From the NCBI GenBank assembly GCA_947488325.1, contig CANKYZ010000001.1:558001-622000 (forward strand): 64,000 nucleotides of DNA. Reading direction: 5' to 3'. The position numbers and the translations under genes were made by a program. A model generated the notes under the pieces. The model was given only the letters and a program-made list of their open reading frames with translations, was not told the DNA's origin and searched no databases. Shown here in pieces: positions 36,756-45,376 of the stretch (position 1 is the stretch's first letter; every line of letters starts with the position of its first letter). Source of the stretch: an uncultured Erythrobacter sp. GTDB lineage: Bacteria > Pseudomonadota > Alphaproteobacteria > Sphingomonadales > Sphingomonadaceae.

Positions 36756-39227
36756 ATGAGCGCGAAACCCGCCGCCATTCCCCCAGAAATACAGGCGTGG
36801 TTCGATGCGCGCGGATGGCGAGTACGGCGGCATCAGGTCGAAATGTTGGCAAAGGCGCGTGGCGGAAAACATGCTCTGCTGGTGGCGGATACGGGAGCAG
36901 GCAAAACGCTGGCCGGATTCCTGCCAACATTGTGCGATTTCGCTCCTTCTACTGGTAGCGATCCGTATGACGGATTGCATACGCTCTATGTCTCTCCGCT
37001 CAAAGCGCTGGCGCATGATGTAAAGCGCAATTTGCTAACTCCGATTGACGAGATTGGTCTGCCCATTCGGGTTGAAACGCGCAGCGGCGATACGTCTTCG
37101 GACCGAAAGAAACGCCAGCGTGAAATGCCACCACATGTTTTGCTTACGACGCCGGAAAGTCTTTCGCTTCTGCTGTCCTATCCCGAAAGCCTCGATCTGT
37201 TTCGCGGATTAAGGCGCGTGGTGATTGATGAGATTCACGCTTTTGCAACCGGAAAGCGCGGCGATTTATTGGCGCTTTCACTGGCGCGCTTGCAGAAATT
37301 GGCGCCTGACATGCAGCGTGTGGCGCTGTCCGCGACATTGGCGAATCCGCGATCCTTCCAAGAATGGTTGGCGCCCCAAGACACTGTGATGCTGGCAGGT
37401 GACACGGGCGAAATCCATGCCGCCGGTCTGGTTTTGGGGGAAGAGGGTGCAGAGCCTGACCTGCAGATCCTGCTACCGAAAGAAGAGCGCGTGCCGTGGA
37501 GCGGCCATGCCGGACGCTGGGCGGTCGATCAGCTTTATGAAGCGATCAAGACCAAACGCACCACGCTTGTATTCACCAACACCCGTTTTTTGGCTGAGTT
37601 CATTTTTCAGTGTTTGTGGGATGTAAATGAGGATAATCTTCCGATCGGCGTCCACCATGGAAGCCTGTCGAAAGAGGCCCGACGCAAAGTCGAGGATGCA
37701 ATGGCTGCAGGTGAGTTGCGCGCGCTGGTTTGCACAGCCAGCCTCGATCTTGGGGTGGATTGGGGCGATATTGATCTCGTTGTGCAAATGGGTGCCCCTA
37801 AGGGATCTTCGCGCCTGTTGCAGCGCATCGGGCGGGCAGGGCACCGCCTTGATACGCCCAGCCGCGCCATACTAGTCCCCGGCAACCGATTTGAGTTTCT
37901 CGAAGCGATGGCGGCGAAGGATGCCGTTGATGAGGGCCAGCGCGATGGCGAGGACTTTCGCGATGGAGGTCTGGATGTATTGGCGCAGCACATTATGGCC
38001 TGCGCCTGCGCTGCACCCTTTGATGAAAACGATCTCCTGGCGGAATTGCGCTCTTCGCTAACCTATGCGTGGGTTGATGAAGAGGTGTTGCAGCGTGTGC
38101 TCGGCTTCGTTGAAAGCGGCGGATATGCCCTGCGAGCGTATGACAAATTCAAACGGATTGTGCGTACCAAAGACGGCATTTGGCGGCTCGCTCACCCACA
38201 ACAGGCACAGCGTCACCGGATGAATGCCGGGATCATCGTTGATTCCGAAATGCTCACTGTGCGTTTTAAGAATGGGCGCAAATTGGGCCGGGTCGAGGAG
38301 CGTTTTGCCGCGCAGTTATCCGCTGGAGACACTTTCTTCTTTGCGGGTATCAGTCTGGAGGTTGAGAGCCTAAAGGATATGGACGTGATCGTCCGCGCTG
38401 CCAAGAAAAGCGCGACTATCCCATCCTATGGAGGGCTGCGTCTGCCGCTCACCACGCATCTTTCGACCCGCGTTCAGGCGATGCTGAATGATCGCGCGGG
38501 TTGGTGCCGCTTTCCAGATGATGTGCGTGAGTGGTTGGAGATGCAGGATTATCGCAGTCGCTTGCCTGCGCCAGGCAAATTGTTGGTCGAAAGCTTCCCG
38601 CGAGGGGGCAAGCACTACACCGCCTATTACACGTTTGAGGGATGGAACGCGAACCAGTCTTTAGGCATGCTGATCACCCGTAGGATGGAGGATCGCGGGC
38701 TGATGCCAGGCGGCTTTGTTGCTAACGATTATTCACTGGCGGTGTGGGGGTTGAAACCTGTCGCCGACCCCGCGCCTTTGTTGTCGCCTGATATATTGAC
38801 CGATGAACTTGTCGAATGGGTCACTGAATCGCATCTGCTGCGCCGAGCGTTCCGTGAGGTTGCGGTTATCAGCGGATTGGTTGAGCGGCAGCATCCGGGA
38901 AAACGTAAGACGGGCAAACAGGTCACGTTTTCTACGGACTTAATCTACGACGTGCTCAAGAAGTTTGAACCCGATCATATATTGTTAGACGCCGCATGGG
39001 CCGATGCCCGCGCGCGGATGACGGATGTGGGGAGGCTTGGTGACCTGCTCGAGCGTTCGCAACGTGATTTGGTTCACGTAGAATTGGATCGGGTATCGCC
39101 ACTAGCTGTGCCGGTGATGACCATGATTGGGCGGGAGGCGGTGCCGCAGGGTGCAGTCGATGACGAACTTCTGCTGGAAGCGGAGAGCTTGGCCGGGGAT
39201 GCGATGCGGATTGAGCCCGATGGGTGA
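36756..39227 (+). CDS. Lhr-like (ligase-associated) DEXH box DNA helicase
   Basis: 823 residues. SF2 motifs: ADTGAGKTLAGFLP (I), VLLTTPESLSLLL, VIDEIHAFATGKRG (II, DEIH), LSATLAN (III), and VQMGAPKGSSRLLQRIGRAGHR (VI). After the two RecA domains comes the winged-helix/DUF4910-like core and a long C-terminal region, as in Lhr. About 820 residues matches the short Lhr type that is often linked to an ATP-dependent ligase, a nuclease and PdeM in DNA damage response. None of these partners is next to it here. Likely a 3'-5' DNA helicase. Confidence 0.92.
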   Translation: MSAKPAAIPPEIQAWFDARGWRVRRHQVEMLAKARGGKHALLVADTGAGKTLAGFLPTLCDFAPSTGSDPYDGLHTLYVSPLKALAHDVKRNLLTPIDEIGLPIRVETRSGDTSSDRKKRQREMPPHVLLTTPESLSLLLSYPESLDLFRGLRRVVIDEIHAFATGKRGDLLALSLARLQKLAPDMQRVALSATLANPRSFQEWLAPQDTVMLAGDTGEIHAAGLVLGEEGAEPDLQILLPKEERVPWSGHAGRWAVDQLYEAIKTKRTTLVFTNTRFLAEFIFQCLWDVNEDNLPIGVHHGSLSKEARRKVEDAMAAGELRALVCTASLDLGVDWGDIDLVVQMGAPKGSSRLLQRIGRAGHRLDTPSRAILVPGNRFEFLEAMAAKDAVDEGQRDGEDFRDGGLDVLAQHIMACACAAPFDENDLLAELRSSLTYAWVDEEVLQRVLGFVESGGYALRAYDKFKRIVRTKDGIWRLAHPQQAQRHRMNAGIIVDSEMLTVRFKNGRKLGRVEERFAAQLSAGDTFFFAGISLEVESLKDMDVIVRAAKKSATIPSYGGLRLPLTTHLSTRVQAMLNDRAGWCRFPDDVREWLEMQDYRSRLPAPGKLLVESFPRGGKHYTAYYTFEGWNANQSLGMLITRRMEDRGLMPGGFVANDYSLAVWGLKPVADPAPLLSPDILTDELVEWVTESHLLRRAFREVAVISGLVERQHPGKRKTGKQVTFSTDLIYDVLKKFEPDHILLDAAWADARARMTDVGRLGDLLERSQRDLVHVELDRVSPLAVPVMTMIGREAVPQGAVDDELLLEAESLAGDAMRIEPDG

Positions 39228-39269
39228 TTAGCCCCTGCACACACTCCGCATTTTTTCTCAGGACTCCGC

Positions 39270-39710
39270 TCAATCTAGTTCGCGATATTTGTAACCCCCT
39301 ACAAAGGCGAAGCGTTCTGCGCCTGAATCTTTGATCAGCGTAATTGTTTGAGCTGAAGCGTTGTAGCTGGCCAGGGCGGCAGGCTCGAACCGCAGGAGTG
39401 GTTGATCCTCCATCGCGCTGGCCGCCCTCACTTGAGCGCGTAATTGTTCTGGATTGAGCACTGCGCCATTCCAAAACAACTGATCGTCTTGATCAATATA
39501 GACGGTGTTTTCAGCCAAGATCGGAAGGCCGGGCTCAATTGGTCTTTGAGGCAAGTCTATCGTAGTTTGATGCACTTTTATCGGAACAGCCATAATCAGC
39601 ATAACCAGCAAGACGAGCAGTACATCGATGAAAGGCGTGACGTTCATCTCTCCCTTCGCGCCAGTGTCTTTAGGGGCGTACATGTTGGGGCGGGTTACGG
39701 TTCTTGGCAT
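39270..39710 (-). CDS. exbD: ExbD-like biopolymer transport protein (third copy)
   Basis: 146 residues from ATG 39710, GGAG 8 nt upstream. One N-terminal helix with the functional Asp: EMNVTPFIDVLLVLLVMLIMAVP. The periplasmic domain ends LIKDSGAERFAFVGGYKYRELD and is clearly related to ExbD2 just upstream, with FGFVGNEKYRVFD in the same place. It lies beyond the operon terminator, so it probably has its own promoter. ExbD works with ExbB to convert proton flow into TonB motion. Confidence 0.93.
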   Translation of the reverse strand: MPRTVTRPNMYAPKDTGAKGEMNVTPFIDVLLVLLVMLIMAVPIKVHQTTIDLPQRPIEPGLPILAENTVYIDQDDQLFWNGAVLNPEQLRAQVRAASAMEDQPLLRFEPAALASYNASAQTITLIKDSGAERFAFVGGYKYRELD

Positions 39711-39841
39711 TGTCCGATCTCCTATTTTGCTCACTCTCAATGTAACAAAATGGTAGTATATATCATAACTATTAAGTTGCCTAACGCGTACCGATATTGG
39801 GGATGCGACTGGGTTCTCGATCGACGATTATTCCATGCAGG

Positions 39842-39872
39842 AAAAAGGGCGTTGCGGTTTCCCGCAACGCCC
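39842..39872 (-). terminator. Intrinsic terminator of the tonB-exbB-exbD-exbD operon
   Basis: Eleven-bp perfect stem GGGCGTTGCGG / CCGCAACGCCC with a 4-nt loop, followed on the minus strand by TTTTT. It lies 47 nt past the stop of the second exbD and upstream of the third. Transcription of the main operon should end here. Confidence 0.9.
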
Positions 39873-39919
39873 TGATTTGCACCAACGCTCAAACTTGAAT
39901 CAGATATTCACCGCGCAAA

Positions 39920-40357
39920 TTATTCGCCCTTATCGAACACCCGATATTTCTCATTCCCGACAAAACCGAACTTGGTAACGCCAGAACTTTTAATGATCTG
40001 CAGCACTTTGGCTGTCAGGTCATAACTTGCAAGTGGCTCAGGTTCGAACTGCAGTTCTGGCTCCACCGCCATTGCTGTAGTTTCGCCTAAGAGTGTACGA
40101 AGCTGGCCTGAATCAATAGGTTCAGCATTCCACAGGATCTGTTCGCTCTGTGTCAGAACAAGCTTGTTCTTGACTGGGTCGATTTGGATATCCTGTGGTG
40201 GTGGGGTGCCTTGCGGTAGATCAATATCAACCGAGTGCGTTGCCACCGGAATGGTAATGATGAACATGATAAGCAGCACAAGCAAGACGTCGATTAACGG
40301 CGTCATGTTCATGTCCAGCATCGGCTCGCCGTCGAGTTTGCCTCCAGCCATACCCAT
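39920..40357 (-). CDS. exbD: ExbD-like biopolymer transport protein (second copy)
   Basis: 145 residues from ATG 40357, preceded by GGAG. Membrane helix with conserved Asp: DMNMTPLIDVLLVLLIMFIITIPV. Periplasmic part has the repeated pattern LQIIKSSGVTKFGFVGNEKY typical of ExbD/TolR. Related to the third copy (40-50 percent by eye in the C-terminal half). 47 nt after exbD1, same operon. Confidence 0.95.
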   Translation of the reverse strand: MGMAGGKLDGEPMLDMNMTPLIDVLLVLLIMFIITIPVATHSVDIDLPQGTPPPQDIQIDPVKNKLVLTQSEQILWNAEPIDSGQLRTLLGETTAMAVEPELQFEPEPLASYDLTAKVLQIIKSSGVTKFGFVGNEKYRVFDKGE

Positions 40358-40404
40358 GTCAGTAACTCCTTAGATGCCGCCACCGCGAGGGCAACGGGTC
40401 TGAA

Positions 40405-40938
40405 TTAAATTCCGGGTTCAACCGGGTTCGAAATAAAGCCTACGGTCGGATAGCCAGCAGCCTGTACGTTGTAGATCGTACCAGCCACACAGCGCCACGG
40501 TGCTTCAACGTCCGCGCGAATGTGGACCTGCGGGATCAGATCGGGTTCTGCCATGATAGCATCAACTCCGCCTGCGGCCTGGACGATATTGTCAAGACGC
40601 TCGAAAGCTTGGTCGTAGAGTTCGGTGGATGACACCAGAGTGGTGCCGCCAATATAGACCCGGCATTCCCCCGAACGCGATGCTCCAAGGAAGCCACTGT
40701 CGATGGTCCCAGCTGTATTGCCTACAACGTCAGTCGTGGTGACGGTGATCAACAGATTCTCGACCTTGTCTTTCGATTCGGACGATTCAAAAACCGGTAT
40801 CTTAAGTTCCTCGATCGACTGAATCGCGACCGGAACCGCGATCAGGAAGATGATCAGGAGAACCAGCATCACATCCACCAGCGGCGTGGTGTTGATGTCG
40901 GACATGGGGGTTTCCCCGCCTCCCATCGAAATCGCCAT
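40405..40938 (-). CDS. exbD: ExbD-like biopolymer transport protein (first copy)
   Basis: 177 residues, longer than the other two. Helix: [27 protein letters not shown] with the conserved Asp. The periplasmic domain has an insertion of about 35 residues ([31 protein letters not shown]) not seen in copies two and three, with a pair of Cys residues (C of GECRVY and of RCVAGT), and ends [19 protein letters not shown]. Second ORF after tonB. ExbB:ExbD stoichiometry of 5:2 in E. coli gives a reason for multiple copies or control of ratio. Confidence 0.95.
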   Translation of the reverse strand: MAISMGGGETPMSDINTTPLVDVMLVLLIIFLIAVPVAIQSIEELKIPVFESSESKDKVENLLITVTTTDVVGNTAGTIDSGFLGASRSGECRVYIGGTTLVSSTELYDQAFERLDNIVQAAGGVDAIMAEPDLIPQVHIRADVEAPWRCVAGTIYNVQAAGYPTVGFISNPVEPGI

Positions 40939-41022
40939 TGTGAATTCCCTATCTGCTCAGATTGAGCGTTTCTTCAAAAGTCGGCATACCTAGGCTTCGC
41001 CGTCTCTAACCTGCAAGAAATG

Positions 41023-41073
41023 GTCTGTTCCCATCGGGTGTGCTCAAGGCACGGACCCGATGGGAAATCAGAC
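41023..41073 (-). promoter_or_regulatory. Hairpin between exbB and exbD1
   Basis: A 12-bp perfect stem (TTCCCATCGGGT / ACCCGATGGGAA) extended by GTCTG/CAGAC forms a large hairpin starting 3 nt past the exbB stop. On the minus strand it is followed by CATTTCTT, a poor T tract. It could be an attenuator or an mRNA-stability element that lowers exbD expression relative to exbB. Confidence 0.6.
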
Positions 41074-41075
41074 AA

Positions 41076-41852
41076 TTACTTCTTTGCAGCCGGGGCTGGC
41101 TTAGCAGCTGGCTTAGCGGCGCCGCGCGGAGCAGCGGCTGAAACAGCAGGCTTAACCGCACCATCCGAACTGATGTAAGCAAGGATGTCTGTCGAGAAAC
41201 TGTTGAGCAGTTCGGCGATACGGCGGTTGCGGCTCTGCAGCCAGTTAAAGGCAAGCACAGCTGGCACAGCCACAAGCAGACCAATCGCGGTCATGATCAG
41301 CGCTTCACCAACAGGGCCAGCAACCTTATCGATCGAGGCCGAACCGGAGATACCGATATTGATCAGAGCGCGGTAGATACCGATCACCGTGCCGAGCAGT
41401 CCGATAAACGGCGCTGTTGCACCAACAGAGGCGAGGAACGACAGTCCGCCCGACAGTGTCGAGTTAATCGAATCTTCCGAACGTTGAAGCGAGCCATGCA
41501 TATAGTCATGCGCTTCAAGTTGATCGGTCATTTTGCCGTGTTTTTCCTGAGCGGTGATCGCATCGTCCGCAAGCTGGCGCCATGCGCTGTTCTTTTCGAG
41601 CTTGGCAGCACCTTCTTTGAGGCTAGGAGCGCGCCAAAAACTGGTTTGAACGCCCTTATATTGCTTCATAACCTTGTTCTGTTCGAACAATTTGGTGAAC
41701 AGGATGTAGAACGAGCCGACCGACATGATGATCATAACGGCAAGGATCGACCAAGCGACAGGGCCGCCTTCTTTCATTGCTTCGACGAAGCCGAACTTGT
41801 TTTCCGGCGCCTCAGTGTCAGCAGTTACCGCTGCAAGATAGTAAAGGTTCAT
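41076..41852 (-). CDS. exbB: ExbB-like proton channel protein (MotA/TolQ/ExbB family)
   Basis: 258 residues. Three membrane helices: an N-terminal one (PVAWSILAVMIIMSVGSFYILFT) and two in the conserved domain FLASVGATAPFIGLLGTVIGIYRALINIG and ALIMTAIGLLVAVPAVLAFNWLQSRN. The C-terminal tail is Ala/Pro/Lys-rich (PRGAAKPAAKPAPAAKK), unusual for ExbB and probably disordered. Forms the pentameric channel with ExbD that powers TonB. Between tonB and exbD1. Confidence 0.96.
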   Translation of the reverse strand: MNLYYLAAVTADTEAPENKFGFVEAMKEGGPVAWSILAVMIIMSVGSFYILFTKLFEQNKVMKQYKGVQTSFWRAPSLKEGAAKLEKNSAWRQLADDAITAQEKHGKMTDQLEAHDYMHGSLQRSEDSINSTLSGGLSFLASVGATAPFIGLLGTVIGIYRALINIGISGSASIDKVAGPVGEALIMTAIGLLVAVPAVLAFNWLQSRNRRIAELLNSFSTDILAYISSDGAVKPAVSAAAPRGAAKPAAKPAPAAKK

Positions 41853-41890
41853 TGCGAGTAATCCTCTTAATAAATTTTTCCCGGAACCAA

Positions 41891-41910
41891 CGTCTCATTT
41901 GGATGAGACG
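41891..41910 (-). promoter_or_regulatory. Hairpin between tonB and exbB
   Basis: CGTCTCAT, a 4-nt loop and the exact complement ATGAGACG form an 8-bp hairpin in the 75-nt tonB-exbB spacer. Followed on the minus strand by CCGGGAAAAATTTATTAAG, not a clean T tract. Possible processing or attenuation site; not compelling alone. Confidence 0.4.
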
Positions 41911-41927
41911 CTGTCCGTAATGTTTCA

Positions 41928-42590
41928 TCAATTCAAACGATATGTGATTCGCGTAGAATACGACCCGGAGGTTGGATCGCCTGCGTCATTCAATGCAGGG
42001 TTGAATCGGGCATAGCGCTCCATCCCACGACACGCAGCCTGGTCTAAGACGCTTGATCCGCTGGAGCTTGTGACCGAGCAATTCGAAGCCCGGCCATTTG
42101 CGCCAACAGTCACGCGAACACCGACTGTGCCTTCAACCTCTTCACGCAACGCACGTGAAGGATAGTTGTCTTGAATGCGCTGTGCCCAGCGGCGTTCGTT
42201 CCGGGTAGTCGCGCCGCGAGCCAGAGATGGCGGCGGCGGTGCCGGAGGAGCAACAGGAGCAGGAGGTGGAATCACCAACGCCGGTGGAGACGGCGGCGGG
42301 ATCGTTGGTTGCGTTTGAATCGGCGGCGGTGCCGGCGCGATATTAATCGGCGGTGGCGGAGCAACCGGTGGAGGAGGTGCCACATCGTCAGGTGGAGGTG
42401 GCTCTTCTGGCTCCTCTTCGGGGGGCGGGGGCTCCTCAATATCAACCGTGGTAACCCGCTCGATCACAGCCTTTGCACCTTGAATTGCAAGGCCAGAGAT
42501 GAGCAGCCACCCGACTAACACATGGATCAACGCCACGATAATGATGGAAGTTACTCTACTTCCACCCATTTGTTTGTCAGCGTAGGACAT
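41928..42590 (-). CDS. tonB: TonB energy transducer
   Basis: 220 residues. N-terminal signal anchor (TSIIIVALIHVLVGWLLISGL), a proline-rich spacer of about 70 residues (EEPPPPEEEP ... PPAPPPPSLARG), and a C-terminal TonB fold with DNYPSRALREEVEGTVGVRVTVGANGRASNCSVTSSSGS, including the Y-P-S-x-A motif. Spans the periplasm and pulls the TonB box of receptors such as that at 4135-6702. First gene of the Ton operon. Confidence 0.96.
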   Translation of the reverse strand: MSYADKQMGGSRVTSIIIVALIHVLVGWLLISGLAIQGAKAVIERVTTVDIEEPPPPEEEPEEPPPPDDVAPPPPVAPPPPINIAPAPPPIQTQPTIPPPSPPALVIPPPAPVAPPAPPPPSLARGATTRNERRWAQRIQDNYPSRALREEVEGTVGVRVTVGANGRASNCSVTSSSGSSVLDQAACRGMERYARFNPALNDAGDPTSGSYSTRITYRLN

Positions 42591-43009
42591 CCAGTCGCTT
42601 TCTCTCCATTAATTGTCGAACATGCGTCCGACACAATTCTCACGTCACGGGCCGAATCCAGATGCCCCGATTCGTACGAAGCCCTGAGTTAGACCCGGGC
42701 CGTGAATCCCAGAATCTTGTATCTCACCGTCGGGGTCTAAATTTCACATACGACGCCCGTCAACCCGGTGGGCGCTCGTCAAAAATTCAATCCCGACAGA
42801 CTGCCTTTAACATCTCTTCCAAAGATGCTTCTAAAACAGCCTAACTCGCAACGATCTTGTCCCCAACCTCGTTGCAAGCCATTGGAGCTTAACGGTCAAC
42901 ACCTAGGCAATCAAACGCTTTATCGCATTCAGGATCGATTCACTGGTGGGGTTCTGAAATAGGTGGGACCCGAATTATTCGCCGATGCGCGACAAAGGAT
43001 TTTTGGACG
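42591..43009. other. 419-nt intergenic region between tonB and a secreted protein gene
   Basis: The divergent gap should hold the promoters of the Ton operon and of the gene at 43010. An inverted repeat TTAGACCC (42688-42695) / GGGTCTAA (42732-42739) with 36 nt between the arms is the only structure I noticed. No open frame looks coding and no Fur-like 19-bp palindrome was found by eye. Confidence 0.5.
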
Positions 43010-43900
43010 ATGGCGATCATTAATAGAAAATTAACTAATGTTTTCAAATGTCTGATAATCGCAAACTTGGCTGCAGTAGGGCTCCTTTCCCCAAGCGCTT
43101 CGGCCTTTGCGCAGACAGATGGTTTTCCACCGCTGACTCCGGCTGAGATGGCTACCTATGCCGATTTGGCCACGTTAGCGGAGCGTAGCGATCTGGTAAT
43201 CCGTGCAGAGATTCGCCGTCAAACGGTTGTGAGGCCCGAACGAGCACCCGGACTCGCCCCCGGATTCGCGCGCCTTTACATCGAGGCACGGACGCAGGCG
43301 CTTCTGTCTGGTTCAAATGCAGTAGGCGAATCGCTTGCTTATCTTGTGGATGTTCCTCTGAATGATCGTGGCCGGCCCGAAAGGCTGAAAGATCGCGTTA
43401 TGTTGCTGTTTGCTGACGCCGTCCCTGGGCGTCGTGGCTCGATTCAGCTGACAGGAAAATATGCTCAGCTTGATTACTCGCCTGCGCTTGAAGCGCGTGT
43501 GCGGCCGATTCTTTCGGCTTTGGTCGCACGCGATGCGCCGCCAGTCGTAACGGGAATCCGCGACGCGTTGGCTGTGACGGGGACATTGACCGGCGAATCG
43601 GAGACTCAGATATTTTTGGAAACGCAGGATCAATCACCGGTTTCTCTGACGGTTCTGCGCCGACCGGGCCAGCCCGCGGTTTGGGGTGTGTCATGGGGCG
43701 AAATCATCGATTCGTCGGCCCGATCACCGCAGCCCCGTACATTGCAGTGGTATCGACTCGCCTGTGCGCTGCCTGAAAGGCTGCCCAGCAGCGCTAATTT
43801 GGCGCGAGAACCTGCAACGCGGCGACTCGCTGACCGAGATTATGCCTTTGTGGTTCAACAATTGGGTCAATGTGAGCGACAAATCACAGAAGTTTTCTGA
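43010..43900 (+). CDS. Exported protein of unknown function
   Basis: 296 residues. Signal peptide NVFKCLIIANLAAVGLLSPSASAFAQ, probably cleaved after FAQ. The mature protein has no motif I recognise. It contains EMATYADLATLAERSDLVIRAEIRRQTVVRPERAPGL near the start and two late Cys residues (LACALPERL, QLGQCERQITEVF) that could form a disulfide. A repeated pattern of basic, Arg-rich strands suggests a beta-rich periplasmic protein. It lies between the Ton operon and hom; a role in either pathway is not indicated. Confidence 0.8.
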   Translation: MAIINRKLTNVFKCLIIANLAAVGLLSPSASAFAQTDGFPPLTPAEMATYADLATLAERSDLVIRAEIRRQTVVRPERAPGLAPGFARLYIEARTQALLSGSNAVGESLAYLVDVPLNDRGRPERLKDRVMLLFADAVPGRRGSIQLTGKYAQLDYSPALEARVRPILSALVARDAPPVVTGIRDALAVTGTLTGESETQIFLETQDQSPVSLTVLRRPGQPAVWGVSWGEIIDSSARSPQPRTLQWYRLACALPERLPSSANLAREPATRRLADRDYAFVVQQLGQCERQITEVF

Positions 43901-43924
43901 ATCGAGCTAAGGCTGAGTGGGTGA

Positions 43925-44007
43925 AAGAAATTCTGCATCCAAATCCGCTTATCGGCGGTTGACGATGGCGACGTACACCTTCAGCGCGTTCCAAGAAATT
44001 CTGCATC
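43925..44007. repeat. Two direct copies of AAGAAATTCTGCATC before hom
   Basis: The 15-mer occurs exactly at 43925-43939 and at 43993-44007, 68 nt apart, in the 135-nt gap upstream of hom. The second copy ends 28 nt from the TTG start. They could be binding sites for a regulator of hom, or a local duplication remnant. Confidence 0.8.
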
Positions 44008-44035
44008 TTAGCATGGGCAGCATCGGAGCGCTTTC

Positions 44036-45370
44036 TTGGCCAATACCACTCAACCACCTCTTCGTATCGCAATCGCCGGGTTAGGCACCGTGGGAGTAGG
44101 CGTGATTCGCCTACTCGCAGCCAATGGCGATCTTATCGCTGCACGTGCAGGCCGTGCGATCAAAGTCGTCGCTGTAAGCGCGCGCGAACGACACAAAAAT
44201 CGCGGTGTCGATATCGCCTCTTATGCTTGGGAAGATGATATGACTGCGCTGGGTCGGCGCGATGATGTGGACGTTGTGATCGAATTGGTCGGCGGGTCAG
44301 ATGGGCCTGCATTGGCTCTTTCCAGAGCGGCGTTGAACGGCGGTAAGGGTCTGGTCACTGCCAATAAGGCGATGATCGCGCATCATGGGATGGAATTGGC
44401 TCAGCAAGCAGAGGCGAACGGTGCCTCGCTCCAATTTGAAGCAGCGGTTGCTGGCGGTATTCCAGTGGTAAAAGGCCTGCGCGAAGGCACCAGCGCCAAC
44501 GCCCTCACTAAAGTCTACGGAATTCTCAACGGCACCTGCAATTATATCCTCTCTGAAATGGAGGCTACCGGTGCCGATTTTTCTGAAACACTCTCCGCAG
44601 CGCAAAAGCTGGGATACGCAGAATCTGATCCGACCTTTGATATAGAGGGGATCGACGCTGCACATAAAATCGCGATTCTGGCGGCCATTGGTTTTGGCGC
44701 AAAGGTCGATTTCGCTTCGGTCCGCACCACCGGCATCGTTCAAGTTCGCGCCGCCGATATTGCGCAGGCAGACGCGCTGGGCTTTGTTATCCGCCTGATC
44801 GCGGAAGCTGACGTTCAAGAAGAGTCTGATGGACCCAAACTTTTGCAACGCGTGCGCCCATGCCTTGTTGGTAAGGACCATCCGCTCGCATCGGTTGACG
44901 GACCAACCAATGCCGTTGTGGCTGAGGGCAATTTTTCCGGTCGTTTGCTGTTCCAGGGCGCAGGAGCCGGTGACGGGCCCACGGCCAGTGCAGTGGTCGC
45001 AGACCTGATCGATATTGCGCGGTCATGTGAAAATCAGGACGAATCTGTTGCGCCATTCTCAATTCCGGTCGCACAACTCGCCCCGCTTGCTCCCGCAGAA
45101 CCGGGTCATCGGATGGAGCGGACCTATTTGCGCTTTACCGTTAATGATCGCCCCGGAGTTTTGGCCGAAATTACCGCTGCGATGCGCGATGCGGATGTCT
45201 CTATCGAAAGCCTGATCCAGCAAGGTCGCGGCGGCGATGGTGATGCAGTGCTGGTCGCGATGGTCACGCATGAAGGGCCCGAGGCCAATGTGCGCCGCGC
45301 GCTGGAACTGCTCGAAGGATCAGACAGTTTGACCGGAAAGCCGCTGGTCCTGCCAATTCTGCCGAACTAA
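44036..45370 (+). CDS. hom: Homoserine dehydrogenase
   Basis: 444 residues from TTG 44036, with GGAG 7 nt upstream; no in-frame ATG precedes it. N-terminal Rossmann IAGLGTVGVGVIRLLA, the catalytic domain with LREGTSANALTKVYGILNGTCNYILSEME and the substrate region YAESDPTFDIEGIDAAHK. A C-terminal ACT domain begins near residue 365 (TYLRFTVNDRPGVLAEITAAMRDADVSIESL), giving likely allosteric control by threonine. Reduces aspartate semialdehyde to homoserine for threonine/methionine synthesis. Confidence 0.97.
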   Translation: MANTTQPPLRIAIAGLGTVGVGVIRLLAANGDLIAARAGRAIKVVAVSARERHKNRGVDIASYAWEDDMTALGRRDDVDVVIELVGGSDGPALALSRAALNGGKGLVTANKAMIAHHGMELAQQAEANGASLQFEAAVAGGIPVVKGLREGTSANALTKVYGILNGTCNYILSEMEATGADFSETLSAAQKLGYAESDPTFDIEGIDAAHKIAILAAIGFGAKVDFASVRTTGIVQVRAADIAQADALGFVIRLIAEADVQEESDGPKLLQRVRPCLVGKDHPLASVDGPTNAVVAEGNFSGRLLFQGAGAGDGPTASAVVADLIDIARSCENQDESVAPFSIPVAQLAPLAPAEPGHRMERTYLRFTVNDRPGVLAEITAAMRDADVSIESLIQQGRGGDGDAVLVAMVTHEGPEANVRRALELLEGSDSLTGKPLVLPILPN

Positions 45371-45376
45371 CTGGGG

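Noticed and set aside
39741..39840. Fur box upstream of the third exbD
   Set aside because: The AT-rich TATATATCATAACTATT stretch does not form the 19-bp palindrome; only a promoter role is plausible.
42591..43009. Protein-coding ORFs of 60-64 residues in the tonB upstream gap
   Set aside because: No ribosome site, no family similarity and odd composition; the gap is better read as non-coding.
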